A DNA stretch of 64,000 nt. Source: Olsenella sp. Marseille-P4559 (lineage in GTDB: Bacteria > Actinomycetota > Coriobacteriia > Coriobacteriales > Atopobiaceae). Of the stretch, positions 8,809 through 16,360 are shown one piece after another. The position numbers and the translations under genes are program-made. Each line of letters begins with the position of its first letter. Position 1 is the stretch's first letter. The notes beneath the pieces were generated by a model that saw only the letters and a list, made by a program, of their open reading frames with translations, was not told the origin of the DNA and made no database searches. Location: positions 759,610-823,609 of the forward strand of contig NZ_LR027574.1 in assembly GCF_900605015.1 (NCBI RefSeq), in the 5' to 3' direction.

Positions 8809-10608
8809 CTACGATGCCTCGCACCCCTCGCTCTCATACCAGCCAAGCACGCGGTCTACGTTGTCCTGCGCATAGTGGTAGTAGACGAGAAGCCATTCGC
8901 CCACGTTGTCGCCCTCGGCTTCTTTCTCGAGAGACCACACGTACCAGCACCAGCCCGCAAAGACCACGTAGCTCCAGAAGTGACGTCGCTCTCGCGCCGT
9001 AGGCGTGCGGCCAAAGTAGCCACGCAGCGCCTCCTCCGCTTCGGCATCGGAGAGCTCGCAGCACACCGCAAACGTGCCAAAGTCGCTCGCTTCATCTGAC
9101 ATGCCAGCGTACTCCCAGTCGATGAGACTGTACTCGCCCCGTTCGTCGATGAGGAAGTTGAGGTAGAAGAAATCGTTGTGTGAGACGCATCGAGGGAAGC
9201 CGTCCTTCTCGGCGAGGTCCCGGAGGCGAAGCACCTTGTCCTTGAGGTCACTGTAGCCTGGAATCTCGATGGGCCCGCGCTCTGCAAGGAGTCGCTCGTA
9301 CTCCAGCCCCTCTCCCACGAAGTCGAAGCTTCTGTTGAGCGTGGCACCGCTCTCGTGGAGCCTGCGGCACATCTGCATGGCACGCCTGAGCTGCGCTGGA
9401 TCATGGGGGTCAAGCGCACGCGCATTGGGAACAAAGCGAGAGATCTTCCATCCCTGGCGCTGGTCCTCGTGGATGAAGGTGTTGTCCAGTCCGAGGTCGC
9501 GCGCAAGACGGAGCCCCGCCTCCTCGGCAGCACGGTCGACCATCTTCTCGGTCCCCAGGCCAGGGTGGCGGTACACGTACTCCCGCTCCTTGGGGCCCTC
9601 ACCCACCGAGAAGTGGCACGAAAGGTTGGTGAGGCCCTGCTTGAGCGGATAGAAGCCATGGATCTGAGACTTCTCGCAACCCAGCACCGAGACGATGTTG
9701 TCGAAGATCCCTGAGTCCACGTTCTGGATGAACGCAGGGTCGAAGCCGCTCACCTGGTCGAGGGTATCGAACTCGTGGATGCCGGAGCCAGGATAGCGGT
9801 GCGCAACCATCCGCAGCTCATCCGTATGGGCGCGAAAGACTTCCTCCCAAAGCGCATCGACCATCTCGGGCCTGCGCACGGCGTCATCCAGCAGGGGGAC
9901 AAACCCTGTGGAGAACGCCCTGTCGAAGTATGCATGTCCAAGCATTGCCCAAGCGTCAGAGCCGCCCACGGTCACATCAGTGATGCGCCCTGCCGGGCCT
10001 GTCGTTACGCACCACTCGTCAGTCGCGCCACTCACGTATTGCGTGGCATAGTAGGCCTCATAGACGTAGTGCTCAAAGGGATTCTTTTCAAAGTAGTCAT
10101 CCGACGAGCACACGTAGGTGTTGTCGAGTCGGTCGCGCACGAGCCAGAGGGTGTAGTTGTTGTTCCTCGTGGCGTACTGCGGGTTAACCTTGATGCGCAC
10201 GCCAAACTTGCTTGCAAGGTAGAAGAAATACTCCTTCTTATAGCCAACCACAACGGTGATATCAGTGACACCTGCCTCCTGAAGTTGACGGATCTGGCGC
10301 TCTATGAGAACCTCGCCGCGAACGCGCAGGAGCCCTTTAGGCCTCTCGTAGGAGATGGGAGCAAAACGAGAGGAGAGGCCCGCGGCCATGATGATGGCGT
10401 TGCCCACCTCGTAGGGTCTCAGTGCCTTGAGACCATCGATGGTGAGGAGGCCGCCCTCGACAAGCCCCGCCTCCTCGGCAGCACGCAGAATCGAGTTTAC
10501 GGTTCCCAGGGAGAGCCCCGAGGCGGCGCTCAACTGACGCTGCGTCATGCGGGCGTCAGACTGCGCGAGAGCGACAAAGACCTTGAACATACTTCTCGAG
10601 AGCGCCAT
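8809..10608 (-). CDS. Winged-helix/LicC-like cytidylyltransferase/LicA-like kinase fusion
   Basis: A 599-residue three-domain protein. Residues 1-65 are a winged-helix domain (MTQRQLSAASGLSLGTVNSI). Residues 70-295 are a LicC/PntC-like nucleotidyltransferase: AAGLSSRF (75-82), ERPKGLL (89-95 region), RNNNYT and the metal site SSDDYF (168-173). Residues 305-599 are a choline/ethanolamine kinase-like domain with the catalytic loop SHNDFFYLN (476-484) and the metal-binding IDWEYAGMSDEASDFG (496-511). The kinase would phosphorylate a small amino-alcohol and the middle domain would activate it with CTP, giving the donor for LicD. SD GGAGGTC lies just before the ATG. The DNA-binding domain may couple supply to expression; an inverted repeat sits directly upstream. 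Confidence 0.85.
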   Translation of the reverse strand: MALSRSMFKVFVALAQSDARMTQRQLSAASGLSLGTVNSILRAAEEAGLVEGGLLTIDGLKALRPYEVGNAIIMAAGLSSRFAPISYERPKGLLRVRGEVLIERQIRQLQEAGVTDITVVVGYKKEYFFYLASKFGVRIKVNPQYATRNNNYTLWLVRDRLDNTYVCSSDDYFEKNPFEHYVYEAYYATQYVSGATDEWCVTTGPAGRITDVTVGGSDAWAMLGHAYFDRAFSTGFVPLLDDAVRRPEMVDALWEEVFRAHTDELRMVAHRYPGSGIHEFDTLDQVSGFDPAFIQNVDSGIFDNIVSVLGCEKSQIHGFYPLKQGLTNLSCHFSVGEGPKEREYVYRHPGLGTEKMVDRAAEEAGLRLARDLGLDNTFIHEDQRQGWKISRFVPNARALDPHDPAQLRRAMQMCRRLHESGATLNRSFDFVGEGLEYERLLAERGPIEIPGYSDLKDKVLRLRDLAEKDGFPRCVSHNDFFYLNFLIDERGEYSLIDWEYAGMSDEASDFGTFAVCCELSDAEAEEALRGYFGRTPTARERRHFWSYVVFAGWCWYVWSLEKEAEGDNVGEWLLVYYHYAQDNVDRVLGWYESEGCEAS

Positions 10609-10619
10609 GGGACCTCCGA

Positions 10620-10650
10620 CATACCCAAGCTTTTATTAAGCTTCAGTATG
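10620..10650. promoter_or_regulatory. Extended inverted repeat upstream of the LicA/LicC fusion gene
   Basis: A 31-nt symmetric element: outer arms CATAC/GTATG, then 2 bases, then two AAGCTT boxes separated by TTATT. It starts 12 bases upstream of the start codon, just beyond the ribosome binding site, so a bound protein would block initiation. The winged-helix domain of the encoded protein is an obvious candidate to bind it; this is inference. Confidence 0.5.
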
Positions 10651-10682
10651 CCAAAGGTAAGATGAATGTTCAATCGATGTCA

Positions 10683-10715
10683 TGCCGCTGAGAGAAGTCG
10701 AACATCTCAACGGCA
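10683..10715. repeat. Stem-loop between DUF6483 gene and the lic-type genes
   Basis: Arms TGCCGCTGAGA and TCTCAACGGCA pair over 11 positions with one mismatch around an 11-base loop. It lies 20 bases past the stop of the DUF6483 gene. No T-run follows on either strand, so it may be a weak or factor-assisted terminator or an mRNA end-stabiliser. Confidence 0.45.
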
Positions 10716-10735
10716 AACAGCCTTCAGAATGATGG

Positions 10736-11149
10736 CTACTCGTCCTTCTCCGCAGTCCCAAAAAGCTCTACGTCGAGGTCGGAAAGCTCCGCCGGAGGCG
10801 TTGCGAGGTCGCAGTCGAAGCTCTCTGCAACGGCTTGAGCCTGCAGGTGTCGAAGACCAGCAAGGTCATTGTTGCCATTGGCCCCGTACACGCGGGAAAG
10901 GCGATCGAGCGCATAGCAGACGTACACCGCCAGTGAGTCACCCATACCTGAAAGAAGAAGCATCGTGACGAGAGAGTCTGGCGAGAGGGCCATAGTGGTC
11001 TGCACGTCGAGATCGATGAGATCGGCCACCTGCTGCTCCACTGCCTGGCAGGACGCCGCGTCACCCTTTTCAACGGCAAGCCTGAGCGCTCTGGTGACTG
11101 CCTTGACAAACTGCAAGATGATCTCTGTGATGTAGTCCCTCTCAAGCAT
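10736..11149 (-). CDS. DUF6483-like protein
   Basis: A 137-residue cytoplasmic protein starting MLERDYITEIILQFVKA, behind the strong site GGGGAGGAG. The opening resembles the small family annotated DUF6483, found in Gram-positive anaerobes; function unknown. The rest is predicted mostly helical (LAVEKGDAASCQAVEQQVADL, then a leucine-rich LVTMLLLSGMGDSLAVYV) with an acidic tail. It follows ruvB by 115 bases on the same strand and may be read with the ruv genes, but no function in recombination is implied. The longer open frame upstream of this ATG is a shadow of ruvB. Confidence 0.7.
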   Translation of the reverse strand: MLERDYITEIILQFVKAVTRALRLAVEKGDAASCQAVEQQVADLIDLDVQTTMALSPDSLVTMLLLSGMGDSLAVYVCYALDRLSRVYGANGNNDLAGLRHLQAQAVAESFDCDLATPPAELSDLDVELFGTAEKDE

Positions 11150-11264
11150 GGTGGTGCTCCTCCCCGCGCTCGCTGTCGCGAACATGATACCCGCGCCGCA
11201 CACAGGGACACGGCTCGAAAGAGAAACTGCGTCAACACCGTGGGAACTGCACCACTGCCCCACA

Positions 11265-12332
11265 CTAGCGCTGAGGGGGCAGGGGCGCACCGAGGTGCTC
11301 AAACGCAGCAGGGGTTGCCTGGCGACCCTGCGGGGTGCGCACGATGAGGCCCCGCTGCAGAAGATAGGGCTCGTAGACGTCCTCGAGGGTAGATGGGTCT
11401 TCGCCCACCGCTGAGGCGATGGTCGTAAGTCCGACAGGGCGACCCCTAAACGTGCTCGTGAGCGCGGTGAGAATCTTCTTGTCCATCCAATCGAGGCCCA
11501 TCTCGTCGATCTCGAAGAACGAGAGCGCCTCGGCAGCGACCTCCCACGTGATGACGCCACCAGCCCTTACCTGGGCATAGTCGCGCACGCGCTTGAGCAG
11601 GCGGTTGGCAAGGCGAGGCGTGCCACGCGAGCGCGAGGCAATCTCGGCGGCGCCCTGGTCATCGATATCCACCCCAAGGATGGCGGCCGAGCGCCGCACG
11701 ATGCGCTCGAGCTCGTCGACGGTGTAGTAGTCCAGCCGATACGAGATGCCAAAGCGGTCACGTAGGGGACCGGTGAGAAGACCCGTGCGCGTGGTTGCGC
11801 CGACGAGCGTGAAGTGGGGCACATCAAGGCGTATCGAGCGGGCCGCTGGACCCTTGCCTATCACGATATCGAGGAAGAAGTCCTCCATGGCTGGATAGAG
11901 TACCTCCTCGACCTGGTGGTTGAGGCGGTGAATCTCATCCACGAAGAGGACATCACCCTCCTCGAGGTTGGTGAGAATGGCGGCAAGGTCTCCCGTACGC
12001 GCAATAGCCGGCCCCGAGGTGGTGCGCAGGCGGGCTCCCATCTCGTTGGCGACGACATTTGCGAGCGTAGTCTTGCCAAGCCCCGGAGGGCCCGAGAAGA
12101 GCACGTGGTCGAGTGTCTCATGACGGTTCTTGGCAGCGGCGATAAGCACACGGAGATTGTCGCGGACCCGCTCCTGTCCGCAGTACTCGTCGAGCGTTGT
12201 GGGGCGAAGGCTCCGATCGACATCAAGGTCGTCGACCGTGAGCTCGCCCGTCACCGGACGTGGGCCACCATGGGTGTTGCCTTTGCCAGCAACGCCACCA
12301 AAGAGATCTTCCTCTTGTGCCTCCCACGTCAC
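11265..12332 (-). CDS. ruvB: Holliday junction branch migration helicase RuvB
   Basis: A 355-residue AAA+ motor that drives RuvA-bound Holliday junctions. The N-terminal lead-in [22 protein letters not shown], Walker [10 protein letters not shown], Walker [10 protein letters not shown], sensor 1 ([11 protein letters not shown]) and the arginine-finger region (GPLRDRFG) are all present, and the C-terminal winged-helix domain has [17 protein letters not shown], which is typical. Its ATG overlaps the ruvA stop by 4 bases, so the pair is translationally coupled. Expression is probably SOS-inducible from the LexA-box promoter upstream of ruvC. Confidence 0.98.
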   Translation of the reverse strand: MTWEAQEEDLFGGVAGKGNTHGGPRPVTGELTVDDLDVDRSLRPTTLDEYCGQERVRDNLRVLIAAAKNRHETLDHVLFSGPPGLGKTTLANVVANEMGARLRTTSGPAIARTGDLAAILTNLEEGDVLFVDEIHRLNHQVEEVLYPAMEDFFLDIVIGKGPAARSIRLDVPHFTLVGATTRTGLLTGPLRDRFGISYRLDYYTVDELERIVRRSAAILGVDIDDQGAAEIASRSRGTPRLANRLLKRVRDYAQVRAGGVITWEVAAEALSFFEIDEMGLDWMDKKILTALTSTFRGRPVGLTTIASAVGEDPSTLEDVYEPYLLQRGLIVRTPQGRQATPAAFEHLGAPLPPQR

Positions 12333-12961
12333 AGGCTGCCTCCAAGCCTCTTGAGCGCAAACTGAATGGCCCTCTCGACCGTCACGGCACCCGCATCCTC
12401 ATGCCCATCCAGCGCGAGCTGTGCCTCCTGTGCCGAGAAGCCCATGGAGAGAAGCGCCGCGGTTGCCTCCTCTGAGGCAGATGCGGCCGTATCCGGGACC
12501 CTGGGCTGCCGCGGCGAGGGCTCGCTCATGCCCACCAGGCCGCGAAGCGTGGCGTCCTTGGCAAAGACGTCCTGCAGCTCGACGAGGAGGCGCTGCGCCT
12601 TCTTGCGACCGACCCCCGGGACCTGCGCCATGCGCTCCTCGTCTTGCAGGGTGACGATGGTCGCAAGCGTTGCCGGAGAAAACGTGGAGAGGACTGCCAA
12701 GGCGAGCTTTGGCCCCACGCCGGAGACGGCCACGAGCCTGTCAAACACCGCGCGCTCCTCGCGTGTGGCAAAGCCGTAGAGCTCGACCGAGTTCTCCTTG
12801 ACGAGCATGCGTGTGAGCACGGTGACACCGGCCTCTCCCACCGTCGGCAGCGATGCCGCGGTTGTTGCAGAGGTGCCAAGCTCATAGCCAACGCCGCCCA
12901 CATCGATAACCACATGGGTGGGAAGCACCTCGACAAGGGTGCCCGTGAGCTGCACAATCAT
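12329..12961 (-). CDS. ruvA: Holliday junction DNA helicase subunit RuvA
   Basis: A 210-residue protein that binds four-way junctions as a tetramer and recruits RuvB. Domain I is an OB fold ([20 protein letters not shown]), domain II has the helix-hairpin-helix pair [14 protein letters not shown] and [16 protein letters not shown], and a flexible linker leads to the C-terminal RuvB-binding three-helix domain ([19 protein letters not shown]). It sits between ruvC and ruvB with 4-base overlaps at both ends, a compact ruvCAB operon. Confidence 0.98.
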   Translation of the reverse strand: MIVQLTGTLVEVLPTHVVIDVGGVGYELGTSATTAASLPTVGEAGVTVLTRMLVKENSVELYGFATREERAVFDRLVAVSGVGPKLALAVLSTFSPATLATIVTLQDEERMAQVPGVGRKKAQRLLVELQDVFAKDATLRGLVGMSEPSPRQPRVPDTAASASEEATAALLSMGFSAQEAQLALDGHEDAGAVTVERAIQFALKRLGGSL

Positions 12962-13620
12962 TGGGTGTTCCTCCTACTCTGTCTCACATGTCCGATTGGC
13001 GACCCCTCGCCGCGGGCTCCCGCAAGGCGGGCCGCCGTGGCTGCTGCCGTGACGCTGCGGGCCCTGACGGCGTCAAGTGCCTCCTGGGCCTTCTCCTGCT
13101 CAAAGACCTGCACCGTAGCGCCCTCGCGCGTAAGCCGCTGCGTACGCGCGAGGTTAGCGTGGCAGATGGCTGCAGCAAGGGCATCCGCGCAGTGGTCTGG
13201 GCGGGGGTCGTGGTCAAGGGCCAGGACATTTCTCACCATGAAGATGACCTGCCGCTTGTCGGCAGAGCCAGTGCCTACGACCGCCTGCTTGATCTGCATG
13301 GGAGTGTACTCGCCAAGTTCCAAACCGGCCTCTGCCGCAGCCACCAGCGCAGCGCCGCGGGCATGCGCCGTTGCAAGCGCGGAGCGCGAGTTCTCGCCAA
13401 AGAAGATCTTCTCGATGGCAAGCTGGCTTGGGGCATAGGCCTGGATTGCTTGGGAGATGCCCTCGTGGATCTTGCCCAGGCGACGGTCGATGGACTCCGA
13501 TGAGGAGGTTGAGATGCAGCCGTAGGCGCGTGTCCTGCACACGGGGCCGCGCGTCTCGACCACACCCCAGCCCGTGTTGGCAAGGCCAGGATCGATTCCC
13601 AGGATGATCACGCGAGGCAC
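12958..13620 (-). CDS. ruvC: Crossover junction endodeoxyribonuclease RuvC
   Basis: A 220-residue Holliday junction resolvase. The catalytic acidic residues are visible: GIDPGL near residue 8, IEKIFFG near 69 and the C-terminal PDHCADALAAAICH. The protein is about 45 residues longer than the usual 165-180; the excess is a low-complexity tail rich in Ala, Arg and Gly after the conserved core. It is the first gene of ruvCAB and is directly downstream of a LexA-type operator. The ATG follows an AGGAGG-containing leader. Confidence 0.97.
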   Translation of the reverse strand: MPRVIILGIDPGLANTGWGVVETRGPVCRTRAYGCISTSSSESIDRRLGKIHEGISQAIQAYAPSQLAIEKIFFGENSRSALATAHARGAALVAAAEAGLELGEYTPMQIKQAVVGTGSADKRQVIFMVRNVLALDHDPRPDHCADALAAAICHANLARTQRLTREGATVQVFEQEKAQEALDAVRARSVTAAATAARLAGARGEGSPIGHVRQSRRNTQ

Positions 13621-13644
13621 CTCCTCCTGCGTATGGCGGTTGTT

Positions 13645-13667
13645 AGAACGTTCGTTCTATTCTAGCA
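13645..13667 (-). promoter_or_regulatory. ruvCAB promoter with LexA (SOS) box
   Basis: AGAAC (13645-13649) and GTTCT (13654-13658) form the Gram-positive SOS operator GAAC-N4-GTTC. Directly upstream on the minus strand is an extended -10, TGC-TAGAAT (13667-13659). The operator therefore covers the expected transcription start, so LexA binding would block the promoter. No good -35 is seen, as expected for an extended -10. Confidence 0.78.
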
Positions 13668-13694
13668 TACCATGCGCATGCGGAGGAGACGAGC

Positions 13695-15620
13695 CTAGTT
13701 CTCCGAGAAGGGACTCCACATTGAGCCGTCTGCTGGCATCCCGCCTGGTCCGGGCCGACCTCCCTGGCCATGCCTTCCACCACGGGCTTCCGACTGGTCG
13801 GCGGCAAGCCCACCCGTGAGCGAGAGGTCCCGCAGGAGATTGAGGACCTCACGCATATCACGCTCGCGATCCCGGGGCACGGCGGGGGCAGCGCTTCCCC
13901 CCTCACGAGCGTCGGGCTCAGCATCCGGAACCGCCGGTACGCCCACAGCCTCCTGCACGGCCTGCGCAATTGCCTGGTCCAGGTCATCCCCCAGGGAGAT
14001 GGTGCCACCGATGCCCTCGCCCGTGCGCTCCGCCCTGGTTCGAGCGTGATCGCGCCACACCATGCCAAGCGGCCACGGGACGTCCTCCAGCGTGCGAGAC
14101 GATGCGACGATCACGGGTCCACAAGCCATGCGTGCTGGCTCGCACGAGGCAAGGCGGTCGAGAATGGCCGCAACCACCTGGGGATGTCCGCCGTCCTCGG
14201 CAATGTCGGAGAGGGGGCGGCCCCACTCAAGGCTGCTCGCGAGCACGTAGTCGACAAAGTCGAGACGAGACTCAGGCGTAGGCCCGCATCCCTCTATGCC
14301 GGGGATGGATGGGACCTCAAAAGCGTGGCGAGCAGTGCGCGAGACGACCGGTGAGATGGTGTTTCTCATGTGCACAAGCTCGAGCACGGCATAGCGGTAG
14401 ATGTCGCCCAAGGGCGCAAGCCCCGCAGGCATGAGGGAGCCGGGCGCAACCTCAAGCGCGAGCGCCGTCTTGTCGAGGTTCGAGAGGGGCATGGCGCCCT
14501 CCTCACGCGCCAGCGCGACAAGATGCGCCTGCGCAAGGTCTTGCGCAAGGGCCCGGTCGGGCGAGAGGGCAGCCATCGGAAGCTCTCGGACAGGTAGCCT
14601 GAGGTTCTCGACAAGCTCGCGCGCAGATGCATCGAGCCCGTCGCTGGAGCCGGTCACGAGCAGTGCGTGGACGTTGGTGGGGCCAAGGGCATCGGTGGCC
14701 AGAGTCGCCACGGCGCAGGAGTCAAGCGTGCCATCCACCAGCACGGCTGCCTGGGTAAAGCCCATCTGCGAGAGGGACTCGGAAAGCCCCTGCGCAAGCG
14801 CGTTCCAGGCGATGAGCGGGCGGTCGTAGACCTCAGGGTTAAGCGGATGCTCCAAGGGCTCATCGAGGCCTGGGTCAACATCTGCGATAAGCAAGTCCTC
14901 CTCGAAGGAAGGCGACTGCGCAGCAAGCTCGCCCAAGGGCGTGAGGACAAAGCTCGATCCGGTAAACACCTGCATGCCGTAGGTTCCGAGCGACCCTACG
15001 CCCACAATCCAGGCGCCAGTTGCCGCGGCGTCATCCATGAAGCGACCCTCGGCCACCGAGGCGCCCATGGCAGACGACGGGTCATCCATGGCAAACCCAT
15101 AGCCGTCGAGGTAGAGCACCACATCGACGTCAAAGTCATAGTCGTCGAAGTCGTTGAGGTCATCAAAGGAGAAGGCAAGCCCAAAGTGGACACCACCCAG
15201 CTCGAAGACGGGGAGGTCTGGCTGGGGCCCGTCTACATCCTCCTGGGCATCATCTGAGTGCTGCCCCGCCCGGAGCACCGCAGACGAGCGTAGAAGCGCC
15301 GAGAGTTTGAGCGGCGTAAGCTCGCCGTCGTGCACGAGGATGGCCTCGGGGGCAGGGGCTCCATCGGCATCTGAGAGGACCGGCACGATGCAGGGGCACG
15401 GAGCCTCCTCGGAAATCTTAACCAGGGCCTCTGCAAGGTCGAGCAGAAGCCCCTCCTGGCTGGGTGGATCAATGGGCCAGGTGCCCAGGAGGGCTGCCGC
15501 CGGAAACACCACAAGCTGCGCTCCTTCGCCCGCAGCTCGCTTCGCAAGCTCAACCATGCGCTCTGCTGTACGCTCGAGCTCGCCTGCCGTGGTCCTCATC
15601 TGGGCAACCGCGATTTTCAT
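13695..15620 (-). CDS. NAD synthetase-like protein with degenerate active sites
   Basis: A 641-residue protein with the domain order of glutamine-dependent NAD synthetase: a nitrilase-fold glutaminase domain (1-250, MKIAVAQMRTTAGEL start) and an adenine-nucleotide alpha-hydrolase domain (about 275-480). Key residues are missing. The glutaminase Glu in FPE is Ala (FPAAALLG, 39-46). The nucleophilic Cys region reads FGLAFSFDDL, with no Cys. The PP-loop SGGIDS is VDGTLDS (295-301). Later parts still resemble NadE (NLDKTALAL, GDIYRYAVLELVHMRNTISP). A glycine-rich tail follows. It is probably a non-catalytic paralogue with a binding or regulatory role; a different chemistry is possible. The start is the ATG at 15620; upstream frame is non-coding in character. 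Confidence 0.75.
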   Translation of the reverse strand: MKIAVAQMRTTAGELERTAERMVELAKRAAGEGAQLVVFPAAALLGTWPIDPPSQEGLLLDLAEALVKISEEAPCPCIVPVLSDADGAPAPEAILVHDGELTPLKLSALLRSSAVLRAGQHSDDAQEDVDGPQPDLPVFELGGVHFGLAFSFDDLNDFDDYDFDVDVVLYLDGYGFAMDDPSSAMGASVAEGRFMDDAAATGAWIVGVGSLGTYGMQVFTGSSFVLTPLGELAAQSPSFEEDLLIADVDPGLDEPLEHPLNPEVYDRPLIAWNALAQGLSESLSQMGFTQAAVLVDGTLDSCAVATLATDALGPTNVHALLVTGSSDGLDASARELVENLRLPVRELPMAALSPDRALAQDLAQAHLVALAREEGAMPLSNLDKTALALEVAPGSLMPAGLAPLGDIYRYAVLELVHMRNTISPVVSRTARHAFEVPSIPGIEGCGPTPESRLDFVDYVLASSLEWGRPLSDIAEDGGHPQVVAAILDRLASCEPARMACGPVIVASSRTLEDVPWPLGMVWRDHARTRAERTGEGIGGTISLGDDLDQAIAQAVQEAVGVPAVPDAEPDAREGGSAAPAVPRDRERDMREVLNLLRDLSLTGGLAADQSEARGGRHGQGGRPGPGGMPADGSMWSPFSEN

Positions 15621-15763
15621 GCTTAAGCCTTCCCCCTGCCTGACAAACCTGCTGTTGATTGTATCCCGCTCTGCTCGCTCATAGCGCACAGAGATAAGCG
15701 TGCCGCCCCGGCGCTGCCAAGGCGGCACGACAAGCCTTGCCGATTGAAGGTTACGTATGAGCC

Positions 15764-16144
15764 CTAGAGTTCGGCCTTCCAAAGGCCATGGAGGTTGCAG
15801 TACGCATAAACGGTAGCCTTCTTGCTCTCACCGAGGTGGAAACGAGCCTCGGGTGCATCGCCCGGCTTGAGGTAGCGGATGACGACCTTGTCATCATCGG
15901 CGAAGATCAGCCACTCGATGTAGTGCTCCTCGGTCATGGGGTGCTCGACGGAGCCAATGCGTACAACGAGGCGGTCGCCCTCGACGGTCAGGGCGGGAAC
16001 GTGCTTCTCAACAGCCGCGTCGGTGGTGTTGGCGACGAGCTCCTCCATGGGCTCGCCGCAGCACACGGGCGTGGGGCCGCCATCGACAACCTTAACGACG
16101 ATATTGCCACAGTGCTTGCAGCGATAGATCTTGACGTCCGCCAT
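15764..16144 (-). CDS. dfx: Desulfoferrodoxin (superoxide reductase)
   Basis: A 126-residue iron protein that reduces superoxide to hydrogen peroxide without making oxygen, a defence typical of anaerobes. Residues 8-35 hold the rubredoxin-like centre I site (CKHCGN and CCGEP, a Cys4 site), and the rest is the neelaredoxin domain with centre II ligands: EKHVPAL, EHPMTEEHYIEW and the C-terminal YCNLHGLW. SD AGGAGAGG precedes the ATG at 16144. It stands alone between the NadE-like gene and dnaE with its own upstream region. Electron donor (rubredoxin-type) is not in the window. Confidence 0.95.
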   Translation of the reverse strand: MADVKIYRCKHCGNIVVKVVDGGPTPVCCGEPMEELVANTTDAAVEKHVPALTVEGDRLVVRIGSVEHPMTEEHYIEWLIFADDDKVVIRYLKPGDAPEARFHLGESKKATVYAYCNLHGLWKAEL

Positions 16145-16237
16145 ATGGCATCCTCTCCTAGTCTTGACGTCTTGCAAAGTCGACGCCAGTGTATGCGACC
16201 GCATTAGGGGCCGCTGCTGCTTGTATTCTCTCCAATC

Positions 16238-16253
16238 GCATGGCAATCCATGC
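16238..16253. promoter_or_regulatory. Inverted repeat upstream of dfx
   Basis: Arms GCATGG and CCATGC flank CAAT, 94 bases upstream of the dfx start in an otherwise featureless spacer that also holds an AT-rich stretch (16260-16290). Could be an operator of a redox regulator; no family signature is recognisable. Confidence 0.35.
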
Positions 16254-16360
16254 ATGCGTTAAATGTTATTTTTAAACCTACATATTAGACACGCACAACA
16301 TGGAGCGGGCATGCCCCGAGGGCCCAAGGTGCGTCTGCGGCCAAAGGCTGGAGGCTGCCG

